From assembly GCA_942491185.1 (NCBI GenBank), contig CALOAB010000018.1:434001-498000 (forward strand): DNA of 64,000 nt, given 5' to 3'. The translations under genes were made by a program, and so were the position numbers. Position 1 is the stretch's first letter. Each line of letters opens with the position of its first letter. Under the pieces are notes generated by a model. The model saw nothing but the letters and a program-made list of their open reading frames with translations, made no database searches and was not told the DNA's origin. Source of the stretch: SLRI01 sp942491185. Lineage in GTDB: Bacteria; Pseudomonadota; Alphaproteobacteria; Geminicoccales; Geminicoccaceae. Positions 16,382-24,514 of this stretch are shown one piece after another.

Positions 16382-17577
16382 TGCGCGCCGGCACTGACCT
16401 TTGCCGCCAGTTCCGGAAACGCCAGGAGGACCATGTCCACCAGGCGCTCGGGTGACCGGGTCAGCGCATCGGTGACCGGGATGCCGAGCTCCTCGGCGTA
16501 GCGCTCGATGGCCAGCTCGACCTCGGCGTCGGTCATGTCCTCGTGGTTGATCGTCAGGCCGATGACCTTGGTATCGGCGAAGGTCTCGATGAGATTGATC
16601 TCGCTGGCCGGCGTCGGCATGGGCACGTCGCCGAAATCGCCCAGATTGGCCCGGGCCGGGGCATGCTGCAGAACGACGCCGTTGGGCCGGCTGCCACGCA
16701 GGATGAAGGTCGAGGTCAGGTAGGCCGGGTGGCTCAAGGCACCCTGCCCCTCGACGACGATCACGTCGGGGTTCTCGCCCTCGAACGCTTCCACCACGGT
16801 CGCTTCCATCTCGCCGGAGCAGAACTGTGACGGGATGGCATCGAGCGCAATGCCGTAGCGGGCACCCTGGATCAGGCCGGTTTGGCCGGTGCCGACCATG
16901 ACCGCCTTCAAGCCACGCTCGTTGAGGGCGCGGGTCAGGATGGTGGCCGTGGTGCGCTTGCCGATAGCACCATCGGTGCCGAGCACGGCAATGCGTGGGC
17001 AGGTGACCTCGGCGATGCGGCCGCTGAACATCCGCAGGTCCTTTTTGGCGCGCGGCCTGCGCACGTCGAGGATCAAGACGTCGCTCGCCAGGCTCGCCGC
17101 CGCGAATTCCGGGTCGTCATTGAGGAACTCATGGAGACCGTTGACGATATTCATGCCCAGGCCGATGGCCTGGAGCACGATCTGGCGCTCCGTCGGCGAC
17201 AGCATCCCGCTGGATGGCGCCATCCCGAAGATGAAATAGCCGGGCACGCTGCCGGCAAGCTGCACGGCCTGCGCCAGATCACGGTAGATGGGGATGGCGT
17301 TCGGCCCATCGCCGAGCACCACGCCGCTATCGAGGCCGGCCTTCTCGCTGTCGATGACCGAGAGGATCTCGTATTTCTCTGACGAACGGACCAGCCCGTT
17401 GGCGGTCTTGCCGTCGAGCGCGCCGAAATTCCCTTCGCAGTAAACGACAGCGGTCGGCGCGGTCACCGCACGGACGCGAGGTCGGGCCCGCGGAAGGAAA
17501 TCGCTGAGCTTCGCCACGGGCGGAGCGGGAACGCTGGCGAGCGTCGTCGTCGACTTGGCAAGCGGGGCGTTGGGCAT
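16378..17577 (-). CDS. DUF1611 family protein, DgcN-like (putative D-glutamate N-acetyltransferase)
   Basis: A 399-residue DUF1611 protein. After a poorly conserved N-terminus there is a Rossmann-like domain (AVVYCEGNFGALDGKTANG) and a P-loop-type motif, LGTDGAIGKRTTATIL, followed by VGTGQTGLIQGARYG. Members named DgcN have been reported as D-glutamate N-acetyltransferases in marine bacteria; I assign this role by family only. It is the first gene of a two-gene operon with the racemase. Its upstream region is unusually AT-rich and contains inverted repeats. Confidence 0.72.
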   Translation of the reverse strand: MPNAPLAKSTTTLASVPAPPVAKLSDFLPRARPRVRAVTAPTAVVYCEGNFGALDGKTANGLVRSSEKYEILSVIDSEKAGLDSGVVLGDGPNAIPIYRDLAQAVQLAGSVPGYFIFGMAPSSGMLSPTERQIVLQAIGLGMNIVNGLHEFLNDDPEFAAASLASDVLILDVRRPRAKKDLRMFSGRIAEVTCPRIAVLGTDGAIGKRTTATILTRALNERGLKAVMVGTGQTGLIQGARYGIALDAIPSQFCSGEMEATVVEAFEGENPDVIVVEGQGALSHPAYLTSTFILRGSRPNGVVLQHAPARANLGDFGDVPMPTPASEINLIETFADTKVIGLTINHEDMTDAEVELAIERYAEELGIPVTDALTRSPERLVDMVLLAFPELAAKVSAGAQ

Positions 17578-17689
17578 CGAGTGTCCTCGGATTGTTGCAA
17601 GAGCTGGCGGCGAAATCGTCCGGGCCGCGCCAAGCTTGACGCGAGCGCGTACACCTCAGCCCGCCATTGATTTCGCATTCGTCAGAATC

Positions 17690-17890
17690 GCCAAGAAAGA
17701 CATGCAAAGTGGAACATGTTGCATCGGACGCAAATAAATAAGCCTCGAATATCTACAAATATTCGACGATCTATATATGCGTCTATTTTTCTACATTTTC
17801 AATTCTCTCGAAGGGCTATTTTTTATTCTAAGTCATTTTGCTCTTCGGAGTCTCTTTTTTTCAGTTTTTGTTCAAGGAATTATAGATACC
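17690..17890. other. AT-rich island upstream of the DUF1611-racemase operon
   Basis: About 200 bp dominated by A and T (for example TCTATTTTTCTACATTTTC and CTATTTTTTATTCTAAG), in a window otherwise strongly GC-rich. It lies in the 469-bp gap 17578-18046 between the DUF1611 start and the end of the HlyD gene. A reading frame from 17777 (MRLFFYIFNSLEG...) crosses it but looks compositional. It could be a promoter/control region or a remnant of foreign DNA. Confidence 0.65.
17702..17765 (-). promoter_or_regulatory. Inverted repeats in the DUF1611 operon upstream region
   Basis: CGAATATCTACAAATATTCG (17746-17765) has perfect 7-bp arms. ATGCAA-N11-TTGCAT (17702-17724) is a second inverted repeat. 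Both lie 125-190 bp upstream of the DUF1611 start, at the edge of the AT-rich island. They are candidate operators; the regulator is unknown. Confidence 0.4.
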
Positions 17891-17948
17891 CAGCTGGCGC
17901 GGCGGCGCTCTGCGGCAGAGGAGACCAGGCGCAACCCCAACGGCGCCC

Positions 17949-18056
17949 AGCTGCTCCCGGCGCCCACGAAAGGAGCCAGGATCAGCAAATGCGCGCTCCA
18001 TTGCTGCTGCCCGAACCCTATCCGAGCACGCTCCCGACTGCGGCTCTCAGCGACGC
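17949..18056. repeat. Direct repeat, right copy (decayed lipoprotein 5' end)
   Basis: Homologous to 15012-15134 in the same orientation. On the minus strand it still encodes SAHLLILAPFVGAGSS, corresponding to SAHLLVLAVLLAGCSYS of the intact lipoprotein, but there is no start codon or downstream gene. It runs into the last codons of the HlyD gene, so the relic forms the 3' edge of that gene. Confidence 0.6.
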
Positions 18057-19279
18057 TCAATGAGCCGCGCGCCGTCGCTGATCCGCTCGGACGGGTAGAG
18101 CACGACGCGCTCGCCCGCCTCGAGCCCCGCGGTCACCAAGGCGTCCGTCCGGTCGCGGGCGTCGATCTCGACCAGGCGCAGCGCCGCCCAGCCGTCGGCG
18201 TTGACGAAGACCGCCCAGCTCCCCCCTTCGCGGAACAGCGCGGCGAGCGGCACCTTGAGCACCTCGTCGGCGGCAAAGACGGTGATCCGCACGTCCACCC
18301 TATAGCCGTGGCCGAGCCGCTGCCAGCCGGGCTGCAGGGCGCCGCCTTCGTCTCGAGCCGGGTCGAGGATGATGTTGACCCGCTGCTCCTCGACGCCCAG
18401 GGCCGAAATCTTGGTGAAGCCGGCGGGCTCGACCCGCCGGACGGTGGCCTCGAGCGGCGGCCCGCCCCAGCCCTCGATCGTCGCGCGGGCGCCTTGGGCC
18501 ACCTGAACAGCGTCTCTGGACAGCACGTCGACCACGACCTCGAGATCGGCCGGGTCGCCCACCTCGATCAGCGGCTCGCCGGGGTCGACCACCGTCTCGC
18601 TCTCCTTGAGCACGGCCAGCACCACCCCGGTCACCGGTGCGGTCACCGGCACGCAACAGCCGTCCTCGGCCACCGTCAGCCGTCGGTCATCGCCCGGCTG
18701 GATCAGCCGCGCCCGGGCCGTCTCGAGCTCGAATTCCCTCATCTCGCGCCGCGCCTCGGCCTCATCCAGCGCCGCCTCCAGGGCGCGGGCCTCGCTCTCC
18801 CGCCGCTCGACCACCGCCTGGCTCACGGCGTTGCTCCGAACCAGCGTCCGCGCCCGCCTGAGCTCGGCCTCCGCCAGGGTCAGCTCGGCCTCCACCCGGG
18901 CAATCTCGGCGTCGACCAGGACGAGCCCGGCGCGCGCCGCACTGGCGGCGGCCTCGGCCTCGCGCATCGAGCGGAAGTCCAGAAAAGCAGGTTCCGCCGG
19001 CTCGATCCGCGCCAGCACGGTCTCGTCGGCCACCACCGGATCGCCGACCTCGGCCGTGATCCGCCGCAGCCTGCCGTGCATCGGTGCGGCCACGGTGTAG
19101 ACCTCGCGCACCCTGGCCCTGCCCTCCTCGTCGACGGTGACCCGCATCGGGCCCATCGACACCGTGGTCAGATCGACCGGCACCGGCTGCGGGCGCAACA
19201 GCCAGACAGCAGCACCCGCCACCAGGAGCAGCAGCGGCAGCCAGAGGAGAAACCGCTTGCCCGCGGCCGGGATCGCCAT
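18047..19279 (-). CDS. HlyD/MacA-type periplasmic adaptor of an ABC exporter
   Basis: A 410-residue membrane-fusion protein. One N-terminal membrane anchor (LLWLPLLLLVAGAAVWLL) is followed by a lipoyl half-motif (AAPMHGRLRRITAEVGDPVV), a long alpha-helical hairpin at about 95-190, the second lipoyl half (VTAPVTGVVLAVLKESETVV) and beta-barrel domains. Adaptors of this type link an inner-membrane ABC pump to the outer membrane. The ATG at 19279 lies 6 bp after the stop of the FtsX-like permease, so the two are co-transcribed with the ATPase. No outer-membrane factor gene is adjacent. Confidence 0.85.
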   Translation of the reverse strand: MAIPAAGKRFLLWLPLLLLVAGAAVWLLRPQPVPVDLTTVSMGPMRVTVDEEGRARVREVYTVAAPMHGRLRRITAEVGDPVVADETVLARIEPAEPAFLDFRSMREAEAAASAARAGLVLVDAEIARVEAELTLAEAELRRARTLVRSNAVSQAVVERRESEARALEAALDEAEARREMREFELETARARLIQPGDDRRLTVAEDGCCVPVTAPVTGVVLAVLKESETVVDPGEPLIEVGDPADLEVVVDVLSRDAVQVAQGARATIEGWGGPPLEATVRRVEPAGFTKISALGVEEQRVNIILDPARDEGGALQPGWQRLGHGYRVDVRITVFAADEVLKVPLAALFREGGSWAVFVNADGWAALRLVEIDARDRTDALVTAGLEAGERVVLYPSERISDGARLIERR

Positions 19280-19284
19280 GCCGC

Positions 19285-21639
19285 TCACTCTCTGGTCTTC
19301 AGGGCGGCCACGATATCGAGCCGCCAGAGTTGCCGGCCGACGATCAACGCCGAGCCGAGCCCGGCCGCGAGCACGACCAGGCCGGAAAAGCCGAAGCTCG
19401 CAGGCTCGATGACATAGGGGATGCGAAAGAGGTCGCTGTCGATGCCGCTGGTGATGACGAGCGCCAGCAGGCTGCCGAAGAGAGCACCCAAAGGCAGTGC
19501 GAGGAGGATCAAGAGCAGCATCTCGCCCAACAGGATATAGCTCACCTCGCTCCGGCTGAAGCCCAGAACCCGCAACGACGCCAGCTCGTGGCCACGCTCG
19601 GAAAGCCCGATGCGCGCCGCGTTGTAGACCACGCCGATCGTGCACAGGCTGGCGAACAGCACATAGAAGCCGGTGACGATGTGGATGGTCTCGCCGACCG
19701 TGGCCCGGAAGCTGTCGATGAAGGCCTGCCGCCGGTGCACGCCGGCAACCTCCGGCCGTTCCTGCAACGCCCTGATCACCCGAGCCTCGGCCAGGGGATC
19801 GACCATGAGGCGTGCCGCACCCGGCTGCGGTGCTTCCTTCAGCGCGCGCGCCATCGCCTCGAGGTCCATGAACGCCGTGGTCCCGAGATAGGTCTCGACG
19901 ACGCCCGCCACGTGCAGCTCGAGCCGCGGCCGGCGACCTTCCAGCACCTCGACCAGCAAGACATCACCACGTCCGACGCCGAGCTTCTGCGCCAGCGCCA
20001 GCGAGAGCACCAGCCCGTCCTCCGGCACGGCCAGCGCCTGGCCGTCGGCATCGAGGATGCGATCCAGCCGCGCCTCGGGCCGGATACCGGTGATGGCACC
20101 CAGCTCGCGCACGGGGCCCGCCAGGAACCGCACCGCGAGCTGACGCTGCGGCTCGACCATGAGCACGCCCTCGATGCTCGCAAGCTCGGCCACCGCGCGG
20201 CCATGCTGCGGCTCGAAGAAGGTGACGGCGAGGTCGTAGCGCCTTGCCGTCGCCAGCTCATGCTCGAGCAGTGCGTCCACCGCATCGAGGAAGTGCTGCG
20301 ACACCAGCAGGATGCCCATGGCAGCGGCGATCCCGGCGATCGAGAAGAGCCCGCGCAGCGGAAAACGTGCCAGATGGCGAACGATCATCAGGCTCGGCTG
20401 ATCGAGTCGGAGCCGGGCCAGCCAGGCGAGGCCGCGATAGCTCGCCGGCACCGGCGGTCGCATCGCCTCGGCTGGTGCCAGGCGGCTGGCCGCCCTGACG
20501 GCGCCGGTCGAGCCCAGCAGCGCTGCCGCCAGCGTCACGACGACGACCGCCACCATTGGCCAGGGCTCGATCACCAGCTGGATCAAGGGAAAGCGGAAGA
20601 ACTGCGTGTAGAGCTCGGTGAGCGCCCCCGCGAGCCAGACTCCGCCCAGGAGCCCGAGCACGATCCCCGGCAGGCTCATCACCAAGACCATCTGGACGTA
20701 GTGCAGCCCGACCTCGGTGTCGGTATAGCCGAAGGCCTTCAACACCCCGATCGCCTCGCGCTGCATGGCGACCAGCCTGCCGGTCACGGTGTTCAGCAGA
20801 AAAACCGCGACCGCGAGAAAAATCACCGGCAGCAGCCCGGCGATGATCCGCAGCTGCTCGATCTCCTGCTCGAGGAAATAGTCCGAGAGCTGGTCGGCCC
20901 GCGCATAGGCGCCCTTGCCGCCATAAGGGTCGAGCAGCAGATCCAGGGGCTCGATCACCGAGCGCGGCTCGATACCGCGCAAGAGGGTCAGCGACAGCTC
21001 GTTGAAGGCGCCATCGAGATCGAAGGCCGCGGCCAACGCCGGCCGCGGCAGCCAGACGATGCCGTAGCGCTGATCGTCCGGAACGAGTGCGCCTGGCGCC
21101 AGCGCATAGACGTATTCCGGCGAGAGGGCGGTGCCGGTCACGGTCAGCCGGCGCCGTTTGCCTTCGAGATTGGCGAGGAAGGTGTCACCTGGGCGAAGCG
21201 CATGCGCCTCGGCAAAAGCCTCGCTCAGCAATGCCTCGTCGAGCCGGCCCGGATCGGGCATGCGGCCGCTGCGCAGATGCGGCAGGTTGAGCACTGGCGC
21301 CCCGTGCTCCGGCAGCGAGACCAGCTGGCCCTGGATCGGCTCGGCGAAGCCCACGACGGTGAGATCGGCCGCCGCCACGATCCGCGTCTCGACCGTCTGC
21401 ACGCCCGGCAGCTCACGCACCGCCTCGGCCAGCCGCTCCGGCGCCCGCTTCAAGCTCACGAACACCTCGGCGAAGCGGTAGCGCTCGTAGAAGGCCGTCC
21501 TGGTCGCCTCCAGCGACGAGAGCGCACCCATCGCCATGACGAAGACGGCGATCCCGGACGCGGTGACGAGTGCTATCGCCAGGGTCTGGCCGCGCATGCC
21601 CCAGAGCTCCCGCCAGAGCTTGCGGTGCAAGGCCGTCAC
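19285..21639 (-). CDS. FtsX-like ABC transporter permease
   Basis: A 784-residue permease with duplicated FtsX/MacB-type architecture. There is an N-terminal helix (TLAIALVTASGIAVFVMAMGA), a large periplasmic region, a first helix bundle at about 270-385, a second periplasmic region and a C-terminal bundle. It would work with the ATPase encoded upstream (4-bp overlap) and the HlyD adaptor downstream. Such systems export lipids, peptides or drugs by mechanotransmission; the substrate is unknown. Confidence 0.85.
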   Translation of the reverse strand: MTALHRKLWRELWGMRGQTLAIALVTASGIAVFVMAMGALSSLEATRTAFYERYRFAEVFVSLKRAPERLAEAVRELPGVQTVETRIVAAADLTVVGFAEPIQGQLVSLPEHGAPVLNLPHLRSGRMPDPGRLDEALLSEAFAEAHALRPGDTFLANLEGKRRRLTVTGTALSPEYVYALAPGALVPDDQRYGIVWLPRPALAAAFDLDGAFNELSLTLLRGIEPRSVIEPLDLLLDPYGGKGAYARADQLSDYFLEQEIEQLRIIAGLLPVIFLAVAVFLLNTVTGRLVAMQREAIGVLKAFGYTDTEVGLHYVQMVLVMSLPGIVLGLLGGVWLAGALTELYTQFFRFPLIQLVIEPWPMVAVVVVTLAAALLGSTGAVRAASRLAPAEAMRPPVPASYRGLAWLARLRLDQPSLMIVRHLARFPLRGLFSIAGIAAAMGILLVSQHFLDAVDALLEHELATARRYDLAVTFFEPQHGRAVAELASIEGVLMVEPQRQLAVRFLAGPVRELGAITGIRPEARLDRILDADGQALAVPEDGLVLSLALAQKLGVGRGDVLLVEVLEGRRPRLELHVAGVVETYLGTTAFMDLEAMARALKEAPQPGAARLMVDPLAEARVIRALQERPEVAGVHRRQAFIDSFRATVGETIHIVTGFYVLFASLCTIGVVYNAARIGLSERGHELASLRVLGFSRSEVSYILLGEMLLLILLALPLGALFGSLLALVITSGIDSDLFRIPYVIEPASFGFSGLVVLAAGLGSALIVGRQLWRLDIVAALKTRE

Positions 21640-22352
21640 CAGGCCAGCTCCGAGATCGGCTGCCGCCGGGCGTTCTCGCGGACCTCGGCCAGCCTGCCAT
21701 CGGCGAAGCGAACGACCCGGTCGGCCATGCCGGCGATGGCCGCGTTGTGCGTGATCACCGCCGTGGTCGCCCCCAACTCGCGATTGACGTCGTCGATGGC
21801 GCGGAGCACCTGACCGCCCGTCTTGCTGTCGAGGGCCCCGGTCGGCTCGTCGCAGAGCAGCACCGCGGGCCGCTTGGCGATGGCGCGCGCGATGGCCACC
21901 CGCTGCTGCTCGCCGCCCGACAGCTGGGCCGGAAAATGATCCAGCCGTTGGCCGAGCCCGACCAGGGCCAGCGCGTCGGCGGGTGCCATCGGCCGGGTCG
22001 CGATCTCGGTCACCAGCGCCACGTTCTCGGCCGCGGTCAGGGACGGAATCAGATTGTAGAACTGGAAGACGAAGCCCACGTGGTCGCGCCGGAAGCGGGT
22101 GAGCGCCCGCTCGTCCAGGGCGCCGAGCGACCGTCCCTCGAACAGCACATCGCCGCTGGTCGGCCGGTCGAGCCCGCCCAGGATGTTGAGAAAGGTCGAC
22201 TTGCCGCTACCCGAGGGCCCCAGCAGGACCACCAGCTCGCCCTGGAAAAGATCGAGATCGACGCCATCGAGCGCGCGGATCGCCAAAGGCCCGTCACCGT
22301 AGACCTTTTGCAACGCCCTGATCTGGAAGACCTCTCGATTGCCGTCCGCCAT
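21636..22352 (-). CDS. ABC transporter ATP-binding protein (LolD/MacB type)
   Basis: A 238-residue ATPase with Walker A GPSGSGKST, signature LSGGEQQRVAIARAI, Walker B VLLCDEPTGALD and the switch histidine in TAVITHNAAI. QFYNLIPSLTAAENV is typical of the LolD/MacB group. The ATG at 22352 gives the family-standard N-terminus (FQIRALQKVYGDG); in-frame upstream codons would run into the divergent gene's start region. It is the first gene of the exporter operon and is divergent from the glycosyltransferase-like gene, 70 bp apart. Confidence 0.9.
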   Translation of the reverse strand: MADGNREVFQIRALQKVYGDGPLAIRALDGVDLDLFQGELVVLLGPSGSGKSTFLNILGGLDRPTSGDVLFEGRSLGALDERALTRFRRDHVGFVFQFYNLIPSLTAAENVALVTEIATRPMAPADALALVGLGQRLDHFPAQLSGGEQQRVAIARAIAKRPAVLLCDEPTGALDSKTGGQVLRAIDDVNRELGATTAVITHNAAIAGMADRVVRFADGRLAEVRENARRQPISELAW

Positions 22353-22422
22353 CTTGGTCCAGTCGGTCACGCACGCTATATGTGCACTCCAAGCATAGTC
22401 ATCAGCAGCGGAGATCATAGCC

Positions 22423-23322
22423 GTGTCGGCGAAGCGCCCCACCGTCTACATCCACACCAATCACAAGCAGTACATTGGTGCTCTCGTCTCCGCGCATTCG
22501 ATGAAGCGCAACTCGAAGAATGCCGACAAGTTCGATGTCGAGCTGATCAAGCTCGAGGACTGGGCGGACTTCTTCAAGCCGTATGAAGGCCGCGACTATC
22601 TCCGCGATGGCGTCAGCCGCACCTGGCTCTATGACGACCTGCAGTCCTTCACGCCCTTGCGCTTCACGCCCCCTGAGCTGATGGGCTACGAGGGCCGCGC
22701 CGTCGTCGTCGATCCCGATGTGTTCGCGGTCAAGGACGTCTTCGAGCTGCTCGAGCGCGACATGGAAGGCAAGTCGGTCTGGTGCTGCGAGAAGAGCGGC
22801 CATCCCGCCTCCTCGGTAATGCTGCTCGACTGCGCCAAGCTGAAGCATTGGAAGCTCGCCGACGATTTCGAGGCGCTGTTCCGCCGCGACCGCGAGTACA
22901 AGAAGTGGATGAACCTCGGCTACGAGGACCCGGGCTCGATCGGCACGCTCGGCCACGAGTGGAACGATTTCGACAAGCTCGGCCCCGACACGCGGATGAT
23001 CCACAACACCAAGCGCAAGACCCAGCCCTGGAAGACCGGCCTGCCGGTCGACTTCGTGCCCGCCGAGGGCAATCCCTACTCGGTCGTGGCCTGGATCATG
23101 TATCTGCGCCGCCGCCTCTTCGGCCCTTATGCCTTTCTCGGCAACTACAAGAGCCACCCCGACAAGGCGCAGGAGAACCTGTTCTTCGGCCTGCTCAAGG
23201 AGTGCCTGGAGAACGGCACCATCACCGAGGATCTGGTGCGCGAGCACATGCAGCAGAACCATGTGCGCCACGACGCCTTCGAGGTGATCGACCAGGTCCC
23301 GGCACTGCCGAAGGCGGCCTGA
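22423..23322 (+). CDS. Glycosyltransferase-like protein (GT-A-type, GT8-like)
   Basis: A 299-residue cytosolic protein starting with GTG after a CGGAG ribosome site. It begins VYIHTNHKQYIGALVSAHSMKRNS, like nucleotide-diphospho-sugar transferases that open with a beta strand and an ALVSxxS helix. VVVDPDVFAVKDVFELL looks like the metal-binding DxD region. The C-terminal part (GNYKSHPDKAQENLFFGLLKEC) has no motif I can name. I cannot predict donor or acceptor. Confidence 0.5.
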   Translation: MSAKRPTVYIHTNHKQYIGALVSAHSMKRNSKNADKFDVELIKLEDWADFFKPYEGRDYLRDGVSRTWLYDDLQSFTPLRFTPPELMGYEGRAVVVDPDVFAVKDVFELLERDMEGKSVWCCEKSGHPASSVMLLDCAKLKHWKLADDFEALFRRDREYKKWMNLGYEDPGSIGTLGHEWNDFDKLGPDTRMIHNTKRKTQPWKTGLPVDFVPAEGNPYSVVAWIMYLRRRLFGPYAFLGNYKSHPDKAQENLFFGLLKECLENGTITEDLVREHMQQNHVRHDAFEVIDQVPALPKAA

Positions 23323-23446
23323 GCACGCAGCCGGGTATTGCCCGGTGCCGCAGTCGACGCTGTGGCGCTGCGTGAATGGACCGCGCTAACGGTATGTAAA
23401 CCCTACTCCTCCACCTTTGTCCGCAAAGGGAAGAGGGAGTGGGGAC

Positions 23447-24421
23447 ATGCCGACAATCAGGCTCGCCACCTTCGATAGCTGCGGGCTCACCCGCGCCGGC
23501 GTCGACGCCGCACATGACGATGAGCGCTTGGTCCTCCAGGCGCTAGCGTTGCGCGAGACCAATGCCGATCTGATAGCACTTCAGGCCGTCCCGGACATGG
23601 CCACACTCGATGGTTTTCGTGCGGCTATGGCGGAGCTGGTCGGTCGCCGCTACCGCGAGGCCCTCCTGCTCGAGGGCAACGACCCGATCACCGGCAGTCC
23701 TGCCGTCCTTGGCGACCTTTCGGTGGTCCAGGCCCGCAGCCATCGAACGCTCACCTTCGCGGATATCGGTCGGCTCCCGCCGCCGGGTCTCGAGCCCACG
23801 AGCGCGGTCTTTGCCCGTGACTGTCTCGAGGTAACGATCGAGCAGGAAAGCCGCAGGCTCACGCTCTTCATCTGCCACTTCACCGATCCGCCGCCAGCGC
23901 CGGCCCCACTGGAGGCCGAAGAGCCGGCCCGCCAGCGCCGCCTCGCCGAGGCCGCTGCCGTGCGCTGGATCATCGAGCAGCGCTTCACGGCACCGCAGCG
24001 CTCGGAGTGGATTGTGCTCGGCAATCTGAGCGATCAGGCGACCGAAGCGGACGGGCACCCCGTCGCCAATCACGGCCTCGGCCCGCTGCTCGCCCGCGGC
24101 TTCGCGATCGATCTGGCCGAGCACAGCAGCAACCTGCCGCCCGAGCGCTGGACGCGCTTCGCGCCCGGCACCGGCCACTACCTGCGCCACGATCACCTGC
24201 TGCTCTCGCCAGCGCTCGCCCGGCGCAACCAGGACAGTCGCGTGCGCATCATCCGCGCCGGCCTGCCCCACCGCGCCGAGCGCTACGTCGGGCCACGCTA
24301 TCCGCGGATCGGCTGGCTGCAGCCGGCCGCGAGCTGGAGCTGCCCCATCGTGGTCGACCTCACCTTCACCGGCCAGAGGATGGCAAGCACGCGGCCCAAC
24401 GAGCCGGCGAGGCCAGGCTGA
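23447..24421 (+). CDS. Degenerate endonuclease/exonuclease/phosphatase-fold protein
   Basis: A 324-residue protein with the outline of the EEP (DNase I-like) fold: MPTIRLATFDSCGL at the start, NADLIALQAVPD, WIVLGNLSDQ and YLRHDHLLLSP. The key residues of active enzymes are changed. LQEV has become LQAV (Ala47), GDFN-type has become GNLSD (192-196), and the final SDH-P motif reads SWSCP. It is therefore probably a non-catalytic relative. The start at 23447 follows GAGGGAGTGGGG. It is convergent with the sulfatase gene. Confidence 0.6.
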   Translation: MPTIRLATFDSCGLTRAGVDAAHDDERLVLQALALRETNADLIALQAVPDMATLDGFRAAMAELVGRRYREALLLEGNDPITGSPAVLGDLSVVQARSHRTLTFADIGRLPPPGLEPTSAVFARDCLEVTIEQESRRLTLFICHFTDPPPAPAPLEAEEPARQRRLAEAAAVRWIIEQRFTAPQRSEWIVLGNLSDQATEADGHPVANHGLGPLLARGFAIDLAEHSSNLPPERWTRFAPGTGHYLRHDHLLLSPALARRNQDSRVRIIRAGLPHRAERYVGPRYPRIGWLQPAASWSCPIVVDLTFTGQRMASTRPNEPARPG

Positions 24422-24514
24422 CTGGCATCTGCCGCGCCCCGAGGCCGACACTGCAACCCAATCCTCGCCGACACGAAGCGCCCTTCGAGAGAGCTCGAGG
24501 GGCCAGTCTAGAGG

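Noticed and set aside
17777..17965. Possible small hydrophobic peptide gene (MRLFFYIFNSLEG...) in the AT-rich island
   Set aside because: There is no convincing ribosome site, and the frame runs on into antisense of the HlyD gene. The residues are what AT-rich DNA gives by composition.
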